A stretch of 64,000 nucleotides of DNA from Pseudalgibacter ostreae (lineage in GTDB: Bacteria; Bacteroidota; Bacteroidia; Flavobacteriales; Flavobacteriaceae). Below the pieces are notes generated by a model. It saw only the letters and a program-made list of their open reading frames with translations, was not told the origin of the DNA and did not search any database. Numbering within the stretch: the stretch's first letter is position 1; each line of letters starts with the position of its first letter. The stretch covers positions 223,288 to 287,287 of the forward strand of contig NZ_JBHMFC010000103.1 in NCBI RefSeq assembly GCF_042427585.1, given 5' to 3'. Of this stretch, positions 45,701 to 55,100 are shown piece by piece. A program made the position numbers and the translations under genes.

Positions 45701-45904
45701 CATCGTACCATTAGTCGTTCCTTTTTCTAAAACATTAACTCCTGGCATTGGTTGGCTATTATCATCAAGTACCGTACCTGTTATAACTTTACTCTGACCA
45801 TAGACAGCACTATAAGAGACCATTATTAAAAAAGCCAGCACATAGCGACAATATTTTTTTATAAAATCTATTTTATTCATTTTCATATTTTTAATTCGAT
45901 ACAA
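42752..45904 (-). CDS. susC: SusC/RagA-family TonB-dependent outer-membrane transporter
   Basis: A 1050-residue outer-membrane importer. The true start is probably an internal Met near residue 7-9 (MKMNKIDF), giving a signal peptide that ends near residue 36. A carboxypeptidase-like regulatory domain follows (ITGTVLDDNSQPMPGVNV), then the plug with GRMAGVYVTPTEG, SIIIRGGNSI and VDGVPMEDF, and a 22-strand barrel that ends in Phe, as needed for outer-membrane assembly. It imports oligosaccharides with energy from TonB. It lies between the surface lipoprotein at 45922 and SusD. Only one SusCD pair is present for the whole 45-kb locus. Confidence 0.95.
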   Translation of the reverse strand: MYRIKNMKMNKIDFIKKYCRYVLAFLIMVSYSAVYGQSKVITGTVLDDNSQPMPGVNVLEKGTTNGTMTDFDGNYSLKANQQSTLVFSFLGFTTQEIRVRDQNVVNVDLVTNTEALFEVVVVGYGTKNIRDVTGSIATVKTEELDRAPVANFDEALSGRMAGVYVTPTEGEPGQTGSIIIRGGNSITGDNRPLYVIDGVPMEDFDAGALSMNDIDTFDVLKDASATAIYGSRGANGVIMISTKRGKEGKASIMAKLESGVSWIPNTLPVMTPYDFVKLQEEVAYATGGDKVENFYKNWIDPELYKDVKGTNWQKEIFRMSLLKDYSVSMSGGSATTKFYTSFGLVDQEGTLLNTGFRKYNGSFRLDHALENVDLGLNVRYSNQRKYGAGARGVIEDAFSFRPVEPLVSDGLEDGIDLTEANLSRFNPVKTLRNTHKVNKSSDLRAVLTADIRISEKLKLMLKGAYAEGDNRDERFFGSETLKAKRYNNGVHGSLSDNRNYILSTSNVLTYDNTIDNHKFTGMLGYEYDIKSRESFTAGSKQIPFDGIGVDNLGLGVIADIPSSYKGKSSMLSYFTRLDYSYKGRYILSGSFRMDGSSRFQGDNKWGYFPAVSGAWRIIDEPFMRKLRKNKTLSELKLRAGWGVTGNNRVPDYATFNVLSSGVNSGYSYAGSYGPGYYVNDLADADLKWETTRQYNIGLDMAFMRNRLKVTVEAYQKNTDDLLLNAKVAPSSSFSSVWTNIGEVQNKGLETTIDFRNVKSKNFKWNTSFNISFNRNTVIKLTDGANELLTNPGWNNKVNEFQYASVVGQTVGKFYGLLSDGLYSVDDFVHVNNEGYVLKDDVADASGGAEQVIPGSMKYKDLDGNGIIDFNDRTVIGSPEPDFYGGFGNNLSWNNWDLSVFFNYSYGNEIFNMNKLEYETPTTKANYNYFSEVANRYSPTNPNGTINIVRGESAILGAPVPGNEVSNRLVEDGSFIKLKTVVISYRLPKLKMNGIEQVKLSLSAQNLYTWTNYSGYDPEVSVGRMGALSQGLDYSSYPASTTVTLGLNLSF

Positions 45905-45921
45905 ATTAGTTTAGTTTATTA

Positions 45922-47151
45922 CTATTTTAATCCAGTTATTACAGCTCGGTTTACATGGGTGGTCCCTTTTATGTCGAACCCTTCTGGATCTGTAGGTAAC
46001 GCAAAGGACTTATGCTCAAGAGCCAATTTAATGGTTTGATTATCATATACAGATATATCTACAATTTGATCTTTTGCGATATGATCCTTTCCAATTTCAA
46101 AAATATCAACGATATTTAATGCTACCCAACTTTGATCTCCTGCAACAGCATTAGCATTGGTTGTAACGTACACATTAAACTCGTAACGTCCTTCCATAGC
46201 ATAGCGTGTATAAGCCGAAATATCAAGTTCGCAATTTTCCGCGCCAACAAGGTCTATTTGATTAGATACCAACCATGAAGAGTTTTCTTTTTTATCCGTT
46301 TTAAAGAATGCTCCCGGTGTTTCATCTCCATGTTTATCCGCCACATTGCCAATCTGCCAAGCTACTGAACCTATTACACTTACCGATTTAAAATTACCCA
46401 TAATGGTACTCCCTATCACTTCTGCATCCCAGCCATCATCAAATAAAATTTGAACGGAAGGGGCACCTAATTCAATAGTTACTATATCCTTAAAAGAAAC
46501 GGTTCCAGTAACATTAGTTGCCTCAACGGATAAACTATAGACACCTGCTGGTACAGGATTACCAACCTCCAAACTGATCACTCCAGTTTCGTTATCAATA
46601 TTAAATCCTTCTGGAGCATCAACTAATTTAAACGAAACAGGTCTAGAGCCACTTATTGATGGCACTGTGGATGCAAATGATTTCCCTACAGTAGCCGTGA
46701 ACTCAGAAGGACTGAAAATTAGCTTTGATAGTTCGTAGGCTTCAATATCTAATTGGAATACATTTTTGAATAATGTTTCACCAGTATCATTTGACACTTT
46801 AATATCCAATCCATATTTACCCGCTAATAAATCATTATCTGCTTGTAAGCTTATCACCCCAGTACTATCATTGATTTCAAAGGTCTCCAATACAAGAGCG
46901 TTGTAACTACTATCATACAAGCCATCCATAATTTCAAAAACAGGTTTTGTTGATGAACTAACAACGGGTGCAGAGGATTGAAAGGCTTCCCCCTGAAAAG
47001 CTCCTGCCATTTGAGAATACCGAAGTCCCTCTGGGCTTATAGCTTTAATTATTTCATCATCACTTTCACATGCATTGAAAGCAAACAATAATAATATTGC
47101 CATAAAGGACAAATAAATTTCCTTAATGGGTAAGCTTTGTGTTTTTTTCAT
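45922..47151 (-). CDS. Surface glycan-binding lipoprotein with Ig-like domains
   Basis: A 409-residue lipoprotein (lipobox FNAC, Cys28). Two similar Ig/cadherin-like repeats follow, each closing with a phrase of the DSTGVISLQ or NETGVISLE type. The C-terminal ~180 residues form a separate beta-rich domain with WQIGNVADKHGDETPGAFF and YTRYAMEGRYEFNVYVTT. It is the first gene of the SGBP-SusC-SusD unit (17 bases before susC). In position and build it fits a surface glycan-binding protein (SusE/F role), with the C-terminal domain as the probable binding module. Sequence relation to a defined SusE family is not clear. Confidence 0.75.
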   Translation of the reverse strand: MKKTQSLPIKEIYLSFMAILLLFAFNACESDDEIIKAISPEGLRYSQMAGAFQGEAFQSSAPVVSSSTKPVFEIMDGLYDSSYNALVLETFEINDSTGVISLQADNDLLAGKYGLDIKVSNDTGETLFKNVFQLDIEAYELSKLIFSPSEFTATVGKSFASTVPSISGSRPVSFKLVDAPEGFNIDNETGVISLEVGNPVPAGVYSLSVEATNVTGTVSFKDIVTIELGAPSVQILFDDGWDAEVIGSTIMGNFKSVSVIGSVAWQIGNVADKHGDETPGAFFKTDKKENSSWLVSNQIDLVGAENCELDISAYTRYAMEGRYEFNVYVTTNANAVAGDQSWVALNIVDIFEIGKDHIAKDQIVDISVYDNQTIKLALEHKSFALPTDPEGFDIKGTTHVNRAVITGLK

Positions 47152-47377
47152 AATTCATCTTTTTAGTATTAAACATTGGTTAATTTCAATTCTCCTTTAT
47201 TATTTTTCATTTCTTGTTACTAAATGAAAATTTGATTTTCTGTAAGGAAATTGCTTATTCATTAAATAATTGGCATAAACAACCTATCCATACTCTAAAC
47301 CTGTCATTTTATATGCAACCCGCGTAGAAAGAAATATATAAATCATAAATTTTTGATTAAACTCTAGCAAATTTTTC

Positions 47378-47767
47378 TCAGACCATTTTGTTCAAAAACC
47401 ATATATCTCCACTCATGTTATAGACCATTTCCAACACATCTAGATTATGATGGTTAAGTCTAAATTGATTTTTAAAATTATTTCGTGGCGAGGTAAGTTT
47501 TTTAAAACACTTGTTTATTTTTTCAATATCAAGTTGTGCTACTGGACTGTTTAAGGCAAATGATTCTAATATAAACCGTTCTGGATACTCAGCGTCTCTG
47601 CTTGCAAACTCTTCTTTTAATAGTTTATCTATATCTTTTTGAATCGATTTAGTTATTGACGCTTTATACTCTTTCTTAGGACTGGGTTCTTGTTTATTTT
47701 GCGCTAAAACCATATTCATAGTAAAAATCATCATAATTAATAATACTAGTAAGTGTTTGTCTTTCAT
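47378..47767 (-). pseudogene. Truncated N-terminal fragment related to an alpha-toroid PUL protein
   Basis: A 129-codon frame with a good signal peptide (cleavage after MNMVLAQ). The helical mature part (YPERFILESFALNSPVAQ, then HHNLDVLEMVYNMSGDI, LNKMV) resembles the N-terminal region of toroid-type enzymes, and the downstream frame decays at once. The alignment to the relic at 48240-48407 (WNLDVFHIVYEMG) shows the same piece exists twice. It therefore looks like the remaining N-terminus of a deleted enzyme rather than a complete small protein. If complete, it would be an exported helical protein of unknown role. Confidence 0.5.
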
Positions 47768-47838
47768 TTTTTAATCTTATTAAATGATGATAACAATTAG
47801 ATTGTGTTTTATTTCTATATACTTATAACTTTACGCAA

Positions 47839-47846
47839 CAAATATA
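47839..47846 (-). promoter_or_regulatory. Possible -7 element upstream of the 47378 fragment
   Basis: Read on the - strand the site is TATATTTG, matching the TAnnTTTG -7 consensus of Bacteroidota. It is about 70 bases upstream of the start codon. No convincing -33 TTG is at the normal distance, so this is only a candidate promoter for the fragment and perhaps the SGBP-susCD unit beyond it. Confidence 0.3.
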
Positions 47847-48239
47847 AAAATAGACAAACCCAATAGATGGTCAAAAAATACATAAGATAGGACACTTAAT
47901 ACAGTAACACAAATAAAAACTCAATTAAACGATTGATTTACAGTACCTTAAAGACAAAAGTTTAAATGCTGTTAAAATTAAAAAAAGGGATTCTATGTTC
48001 TTTAATTCCCTTTAGTGATTTTAAGCCTATTGCGCTAATTATCCTTATAGTTCCAAAATATCCACAGGAACATAATTATTTGTAGGCTTTACGAGATAAC
48101 TACTTCGTTTACAATATACTCTTCGAATAATTAATAAAATCTTAATTACTTCTCTATATTCTTAATGAATATTGCATGTAATTCTCTTGCTTTTTTTCAA
48201 CTTTTATAATCTCATTTAAATAAAAAAACACATGAGAAT

Positions 48240-48407
48240 TTCAGTAACAGCTTGTTTTTACCTTCTAAAGTGCAGAATATTTTTATATACCATTTTACAG
48301 CATGTCTCAACCATCTTATCTAAAAAAAACTTTGATCTTGCCCCATTTCGTAGACTATATGGAACACGTCCAAATTCCATCGTACAAGCATCAAGTTGTT
48401 TCTAAAC
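48240..48407 (-). pseudogene. Relic of a toroid-type PUL gene
   Basis: Directly after the stop of the beta-helix gene at 48408 the - strand reads RNNLMLVRWNLDVFHIVYEM, then, after a shift at a T8 run, LDKMVETCCKMVY. This matches the fragment at 47378 (HHNLDVLEMVYNMSGDIWFLNKMV is its counterpart, interrupted here). The relic has no start and is broken by frameshifts, so it is a decayed second copy. The rest of the gap, 47768-48239, holds no recognisable gene, only further weak coding-like pieces. Confidence 0.55.
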
Positions 48408-49964
48408 CTATCTTTCCATTACTTGAATCCATTTAGGAAGTTTTCCTAAACGTAATTTTAATTGCTCTTCAAATAATGAGTCTGGTAGAACTCGCGTCCC
48501 TAAACTTTCTAAAATTTGAATTTCTTTTGTTTTAAAAGTCGTGCCTGAACCGTGAAAGCCTACGATTATTGGTGGCACAAATTTCCAAAAATTAGTTTTT
48601 GATGATAAAAATTCAAAGTTGATTTCAGCCTCATCTGTTTCTTTATAATTCCACAAAACCAAATAGCGTCCATGATTAGGTAAGTTTTTGCTAGCACCTC
48701 CAGCTCTGCCTAAAAAAAAGCCTCCTTCAACATTATCAAATAAGGTGCAACGTGGTTGTGAAGCATGTGATTCAAAACTAGTGTGTGCTGGATGTTTTGA
48801 TCTCCACACAACGGTTCCTGTTGTACTTCCGCCACCAACACCGGAAGCATGATGCATTCCTGCCAAATCATTCACGTTTGCTATTAAAATACCTGTTGAT
48901 CCTCCAGCAGCGCTAACAGCACTATGTCCTGTTTTTCCTTCAATAGTAATGTTTAACGCTGTAGAAGCGGCGGATGCCTTAAAAGTAATTGCATTTGATA
49001 TATTCACAAATCGACAATCTCTTACCCAAGAATTCACACTCTTAGTGATACTTAGAATACTCCAACCGCCATCATCTTGTGCTGAACGGTGATGCACAAA
49101 CTCTTTGGTCCAGTTTCCTTCAAAAACTATATTTTCAAACCCAATTCCTTCAATATGAGCGAAACTAAAAATTTCCCAATTATGTTTCGCTTGAACATCA
49201 TAATGAATTGGCTCAAAAAAGGTTATGGTATTTCCATTGACTGACTTTACTTGATGACGTTCATTTACAACAACTCCGTTATCCAAAATTGAAGTCCATT
49301 CTGGCTCAATAACTAACGGCTGAACATCATATTCTATCAAATCTTTACTATTATTGGAGACTTGCAATATGACCCAGTCCCCTTTTTCGATTTTTGAAGC
49401 ATCCGAAATTTTTAAACTAAATGTTTCTCTTTTTGCATCTGCAATAACATTTGCCAACTTCCCATTTCTTCCTTCTGAAGTGGCTTCTATCATATTTGGA
49501 ACTGAATACAACTTTTTAGGATTTTTCGGGAGCAAATCCTTATCAAAAAATAAAATTGTTCCTTCCTTACCAGTACCTTCACCTCTAAATACAATATTTG
49601 ATGTGCTAATTTTAATGGGGGTCAATTCATCATCGCCAGTGTTAATGTAATATTTTCCTTTTGGAAAATAAATTATCCCCGATTTATTTTCAGTAGCCGC
49701 AACAATTGCTTTTATCAATGCGTTTTTATCTGATATAGTATCGTCGGGAATTGCTCCAAAATCTAAAACATTAAAAACCTTGTAATTGACTAATGGAATC
49801 TCAACTTCACTGTACTTATATCCGGCATAGGAAAAGTCTGGCAAAACTGCCTCTTTCCCAATTTTTTTTGAAATTTTGAAATCCTCCCAAACAGCACTAT
49901 TTTGTGCTTTAGCACCCATTATTACAAATATTGTAAAAGCTAAAATCAATCTAATATATTTCAC
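48408..49964 (-). CDS. Beta-helix (pectate-lyase-3-like, DUF4955-type) PUL protein, intact copy
   Basis: A 518-residue secreted protein starting at a GTG codon, with a signal peptide (cleavage near 20). The pectate-lyase-3 region begins FNVLDFGAIPDDTISD near 64 and is followed by a right-handed beta-helix with FVHHRSAQDDGGWSILS and GIGFENIVFEGNW, and by a C-terminal module (VVGFHGSGTTFK type). The C-terminal module resembles DUF4955; the label is tentative. It is the intact relative of 19725-21292. The catalytic family is unknown; its place in the locus and the beta-helix fold suggest a polysaccharide lyase or hydrolase acting on the same glycan. A GH88 tail relic overlaps its start. Confidence 0.8.
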   Translation of the reverse strand: MKYIRLILAFTIFVIMGAKAQNSAVWEDFKISKKIGKEAVLPDFSYAGYKYSEVEIPLVNYKVFNVLDFGAIPDDTISDKNALIKAIVAATENKSGIIYFPKGKYYINTGDDELTPIKISTSNIVFRGEGTGKEGTILFFDKDLLPKNPKKLYSVPNMIEATSEGRNGKLANVIADAKRETFSLKISDASKIEKGDWVILQVSNNSKDLIEYDVQPLVIEPEWTSILDNGVVVNERHQVKSVNGNTITFFEPIHYDVQAKHNWEIFSFAHIEGIGFENIVFEGNWTKEFVHHRSAQDDGGWSILSITKSVNSWVRDCRFVNISNAITFKASAASTALNITIEGKTGHSAVSAAGGSTGILIANVNDLAGMHHASGVGGGSTTGTVVWRSKHPAHTSFESHASQPRCTLFDNVEGGFFLGRAGGASKNLPNHGRYLVLWNYKETDEAEINFEFLSSKTNFWKFVPPIIVGFHGSGTTFKTKEIQILESLGTRVLPDSLFEEQLKLRLGKLPKWIQVMER

Positions 49965-50026
49965 AATCCATTATTTAAATTTCTATTTTCATATTCAATT
50001 AAAGCTTCGATCATATAATAATCGTT
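49961..50026 (-). pseudogene. Relic of a GH88 C-terminus
   Basis: The - strand frame reads NDYYMIEALIEYENRN and stops at a TGA that overlaps the GTG start of the beta-helix gene as GTGA. It matches the GH88 ending (ADYYYVEALIRYKKYKSK at 21299 and ADYYYIEALSRL at 39552). Nothing of the catalytic domain is left. The GH88-then-beta-helix order is the same as at 22.5-19.7 kb, so it is the leftover of a duplicated block. Confidence 0.6.
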
Positions 50027-50140
50027 AAGCTTTTAATAATAGGTACCAATTTTTCAAGCTAACCGATAATATTTCAATTTTCACCTCCTATAGATTCCAT
50101 CTTCGAATTAAAAAAACATTAAGGTCACTTCTCATAAAAC

Positions 50141-51646
50141 TTAATACCCACAGCCCACATCTTTCTTAAACAATGGACGTTTTATCTCATCATCAGTATT
50201 AGTAAAATTAAAACAACCCGCATTTTTTATTTTTTCTCGAGCTCTTCCGAAAATATCTTTTTCAATTAAAAGATCTCTATTATTAAACACAGAGTAATTT
50301 ATTTGTTGTGGCACATCCACCACAGATGTCCGATCCAAAGATTTAATTTCTGGAACAACAATACCATCCACTTTCAGTTTATTTAGCTTTACAGAAGTTA
50401 TACCATTTATATTAGCTTCGCTTTGGGAAGTAAAGTTGCTAGCAAAGGTTACCTTCATATTAGGCTTGCCGTTAACGACATTAGCAGTGCCATCAAAAAT
50501 ATTGTTATAAAAATTAATATTTGTTGGTAAGCCAAAACGGTCACGTGTCCCATACCCTTCTAAAAAATTGATATGACTATCACTTTTATTTTCAGCAATA
50601 GTGTTATAACAAAGGACAATATCTTGAGTTAACGGAAAATGACGAGGATAGATCCCACGTTTTACACGCTCTGGATCCTCGGGAGATGCCACCCCAAAAT
50701 TAATAACTCCTGATTTTCTAGCTTTTAAATTATAAAAGTAATTGTTGAAAACAAAATGATCACGTCCTCGAATCGTTAGGCCTCCACACTCCTTTTGTCC
50801 ATCTCCAATAAAAAAATTCCCTTCAAAAACACTCCCATTTCCTTGACGTAAACTAAAAGCCCCCTTACTGGTTCTGAAGGTATTGTTTCGAATGTAATTT
50901 CGAGAACTTTTTACGGAAACAATTTCACTCTCACCGTCACAATTTTCAAAAAGATTTTCTTCAATTAAAATATAAGCATGGAACATAGCCATAGAACCAT
51001 GCCCTACGCGCATGGCAGAACCGCCATTTTTCTTTAAAGGCGGACGTGAAAAATAGTTACGACGGATTATATGATGTGAACCCTCCTCTTTAGGTACATC
51101 CATATTAATATATGATGCCAGTGTTGTTTTCCCTGTAAATTCACAGTATTCAACAACGCTTTTACGCCCTTCCAATTTTATATAAGTACCTGAAACATCA
51201 TTTAAAAAATCGAATTTACAGTGTTGATACGTATTATATTCACCTGTATCTACAATTAAATCATTATCCTTATGTCTTGAACCTTTCGTAAAATGAATAC
51301 CGCTTACTGTAATATAATCTCCTGATATTTTCCAATGAAAATTACCTACAACAGTTACTTTTCCAGAATTTTTAGCCTTTATTATTATTGGGTATTCTTT
51401 ACTTGATTTTGTAGAGAGTGAGAGTTTTACATCTTTATATTCACCATCCATCAATACAATAACATCACCAGGCGCTACTTTTTCAATAGCCTGTAAAAGT
51501 TCTTTTTCATTTGTCACAATTGATGATGCTTTCTCAATTTTAAGCGGTTGGACAGAGTGAAAAATGTCGTTCACATATTTAATTTCTAGATAGCTAAATA
51601 CCATTAAAGCACCAGCTATTAACGGTAAACTTATTATTTTTATCAT
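50141..51646 (-). CDS. PL6-family lyase (chondroitinase B / alginate lyase type), second copy
   Basis: A 501-residue PL6 enzyme. The N-terminus has a hydrophobic segment (IISLPLIAGALMVFSYL) that may be a signal anchor rather than a cleaved peptide. The beta-helix carries HHIIRRNYFSRPP near 191, then IVSVKS with Lys246 and FSLRQGN with Arg267, the two catalytic residues. The usual RHG has become RQG, while the PL6 at 15443 keeps RHG. It would cut dermatan- or alginate-like uronate polymers. It is separated from the HTCS regulator by about 475 bases. The substrate is inferred from context. Confidence 0.85.
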   Translation of the reverse strand: MIKIISLPLIAGALMVFSYLEIKYVNDIFHSVQPLKIEKASSIVTNEKELLQAIEKVAPGDVIVLMDGEYKDVKLSLSTKSSKEYPIIIKAKNSGKVTVVGNFHWKISGDYITVSGIHFTKGSRHKDNDLIVDTGEYNTYQHCKFDFLNDVSGTYIKLEGRKSVVEYCEFTGKTTLASYINMDVPKEEGSHHIIRRNYFSRPPLKKNGGSAMRVGHGSMAMFHAYILIEENLFENCDGESEIVSVKSSRNYIRNNTFRTSKGAFSLRQGNGSVFEGNFFIGDGQKECGGLTIRGRDHFVFNNYFYNLKARKSGVINFGVASPEDPERVKRGIYPRHFPLTQDIVLCYNTIAENKSDSHINFLEGYGTRDRFGLPTNINFYNNIFDGTANVVNGKPNMKVTFASNFTSQSEANINGITSVKLNKLKVDGIVVPEIKSLDRTSVVDVPQQINYSVFNNRDLLIEKDIFGRAREKIKNAGCFNFTNTDDEIKRPLFKKDVGCGY

Positions 51647-52121
51647 GTTTTATTTTTTTTATTTGAGTTTAACATTCTTGTTTTTATTATACGTGATAAA
51701 AGCTTCAATACTTTTTTATATAAAGCAAAAATTCCAGTACGCTCTTTTTTACCAGTAAATAAAAAAGTATTATCAGGTATCTGTTTAAATACTAAAAGCA
51801 CTATACTAGTCTTTTTATTTAATACAAACAACCTGAAACGTTATCAGTTGTTTATTAAAACAAATTCAGATCCTGCATGGCTACACATACCAAGGTGCGT
51901 TTGCTTTATTTATAGTGTTGCTATAAAAAATGAGTGAATCCAGCTACTTTTATCTATTTTTTAAACAATAAAATACATGTAGTCGATTATATGCCATTTT
52001 AATTATATGGTATAAAAGTATTATGAAATGCTACTACTCAGGGTCATAATCGTTCACGAATTAGTCCTGAAAGTTCATCAACCCTAAAAAACATGAATTA
52101 TTTTTTTGTATTTTATTTCAG

Positions 52122-55100
52122 TCAGAATGTTTCTGTTCCAGAATCATTGCTAGGTAATTTTTGCATAAATTTAGATGGAGTTTCACCAAAATAATTTTTA
52201 AAACAACGACTAAAATGGCGCAGTGTATTAAACCCTACAGCATAAGCAATGTCCGATATATTCATTTGTGGTTGATCCGTAAGCAATTCAACCGCTTTCT
52301 TTAATTTGATTGACAAAATAAACTCGTTAGGTGTTTGTCCAGTAATCCCTTTTATTTTAGTAAATAATCGAGTCCTACCCAGTCCCATTTCTTGAGCGAA
52401 ATCATCAATCCCAAAATCAACATTATCAATATGGCTCATTACAATTTCCTGCGCTTTTTCCATTATTTTTTGATCTATAGAATTGTTAACCAAGTCTTTG
52501 ACCTCCAAATTAGGGTCTCGACTAAATTTTTTTTGAAGTATAGATCGAGTCTCTAATAGGCTTCTTACACGTGCTTTAAGCAACTTTGTATTAAAAGGCT
52601 TAATAATATAATCATCGGCCCCAGTTTCAATACCCTCTATTTTATACTCAACAGCAGTACGTGCTGTTAACAGAATAACTGGTATATGGCTCGTTTTTTT
52701 ATTGCGTTTAAGCTTAGCGCACATCTCTGTACCTGACATATTGGGCATCATGACATCTGAAATAATTAAATCTGGCTGATGTGCTATTGCAGACTCTAAT
52801 CCTTCTTCTCCATTAGATGCTTCAAGTAGATTATAATGTTTTGAAAAAATATTTTTTAATAAATATCTTACTTCGTGATTATCTTCTACCAATAAAACCT
52901 TATAACCGAAATCATACTGTTCTATCGCATCATCTTTTATATCTGCAAATTTGTAATCCATAGATAAATCGTAACCTTGAAGCTTGTCAGCTTCTTCCTG
53001 GACAATCTCGGATTTATTAAAGTGATTATTCCCTTTTTTCAATCGGACAACAAACATTGTTCCTTCTCCTACCGTACTATCTAACGCTATCTCACCATGG
53101 TGCTCCTTAATAATGTTTTTACATAGTGCCAATCCAATACCCGTACCATACCCAACAGTTTTTCCAGACACATTTCCAAGCTGATAGAATCTATCAAATA
53201 TTTTATCTTTTTTACCATAAGGCACTCCTGGCCCATTATCTGAGACCACAATATCTACTGTTTCTGTTTGATCTATTACTTCAATAGTAATTCGGCCTGA
53301 ATTTTCATCTACGACTTTAAAAGCATTAGAAACAAGATTGTAAAAAACTTTTCCCATTTGAAAAGCATCAAACCATAGTGTAATTGGATAATTAGGCTTT
53401 TTTAATTCATAACCCACTTTTTTGTGTTGCGAATATTCTACAAAAGATTGAAATATCTCATCAATAAAAATTAAAAATTTTTGTTCTCCAACTTTAAGCT
53501 GGAGTTCTCCTCCTTCTATTTTTCTGAAATCTAACAACTCTGTTACTAAATTATTTAATCTAGCAGCATTTTTATTAATTGCTAATAATTTACTATAATT
53601 TTTACTAGAGCCTCTAATGTCCTCAAGAATGGAATCAAGTGTACCTGTCATCAAAGTTAATGGTGTTCTAAACTCATGCGATACATTGATGAAAAAACGA
53701 AGTTTTGACTGGTTCATTTCTTTAATATGCTCATTTTCTTTTCGCTCTGCTTCCAAACTATCTTCCAAGCGGACACGGCTCAAATAAATTTGGTTTAACC
53801 AAGCTATTAATGCTGCTAAAAAAACAAAATAGAATAAATAAGCATACCACGTTTCATAAAACGCAGGATTAACAATTATATCTATACTTTTTGTATCAAT
53901 AATTTTATTATCTGCATTGTTGCGAGAACGAACCTTTAAAGTATAGGTTCCTGGATCTAAGTTTGTATAAGTAAGGAATGTTTGATTTCCTGCATTTACC
54001 CAAGTATCATTAAAGTTCTCCATCATATATTCATACCTGTTATCGTTGGTTGAAATAAAATTGAAAGAAGAAAAATAAATAGTAAACTCGTGATGTTCAG
54101 GATTAAATACAATTTTATCGGTATAAGTTAGGTCTTTGTTTAAAATACCCGTATTATCTCTTGGTATCACTTCCTTGTTCTGAAGATATAAAGAAGTAAA
54201 TAACAGTTTTGAATAAGGTGTTTTTTTCAACAAATCAGCTTCTTTAAAAGAAATCAACCCATTTACACCGCCTACAAAAAGCTCTCCATCGTTAGAGAGG
54301 TAAAGAGACCCATAATTTAGCTCATTTAATGGGAATCCGTTATTTTGATTATAACTATAGAGTCTCTTATTTTCCACATCAAAACTCACCAGGCCTCTAC
54401 TTGTAGAAACCCATAGGTTTTCAGAACGTGATTCCTGAATGCCATAAACAAAATCGCTAGGTAAATTAAAATTTGATGCTGTGTAATTCGTAAAATTATT
54501 AGATTTAGGATTGTATTTACTGATACCACCTCCATTGGTTCCAACCCATAACTGCTGTTTTTTATCTTCAAAAATACAGTTAATCGTATTGTTCCCAAGG
54601 GATTTAGGATTGTCACTATTCACATATTTTATCAACTCCTCTATTGTAGGATCAAAAACAAATAGACCATTACGCTCGGTACCTATCCACAATTTACCAT
54701 CACTATCTGTAAATAAATCGAAGATCACCTCACCAATTGATTGTCTACTTGTTTTATCTTTTATAAACGGACTAAACACTTTTCTTTTGTAATCAAACTT
54801 AACAATACCTTTATGTGTTCCAAGTAGGTAATAATCATTATAAGCTATAATAGACGTAATTTTATCAGAAGGAATAGACAAGCTATCATCCGGATTATTT
54901 TTAAATACGGTGAATTTTTCTTTCTTAATATCCATTATATTTAAACCTCCAGTATGTGTCCCTATTAAAAGCGTATTTTCATCTACAAAAAGTAAAGACT
55001 TCACATTATTGCTCGACAATCCTTTTCCCCCTTCTTTGCGTTTGAAATGTCTGAATAAATTGTTCTGTCTATCAAAATAGTTAACCCCTCCTCCTCCAGT

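Noticed and set aside
51643..51831. A 62-codon frame ending in an ATGA overlap with the PL6 gene at 50141
   Set aside because: It starts with TTG, has no domain or signal, is compositionally like the AT-rich gap and its overlap can be chance.
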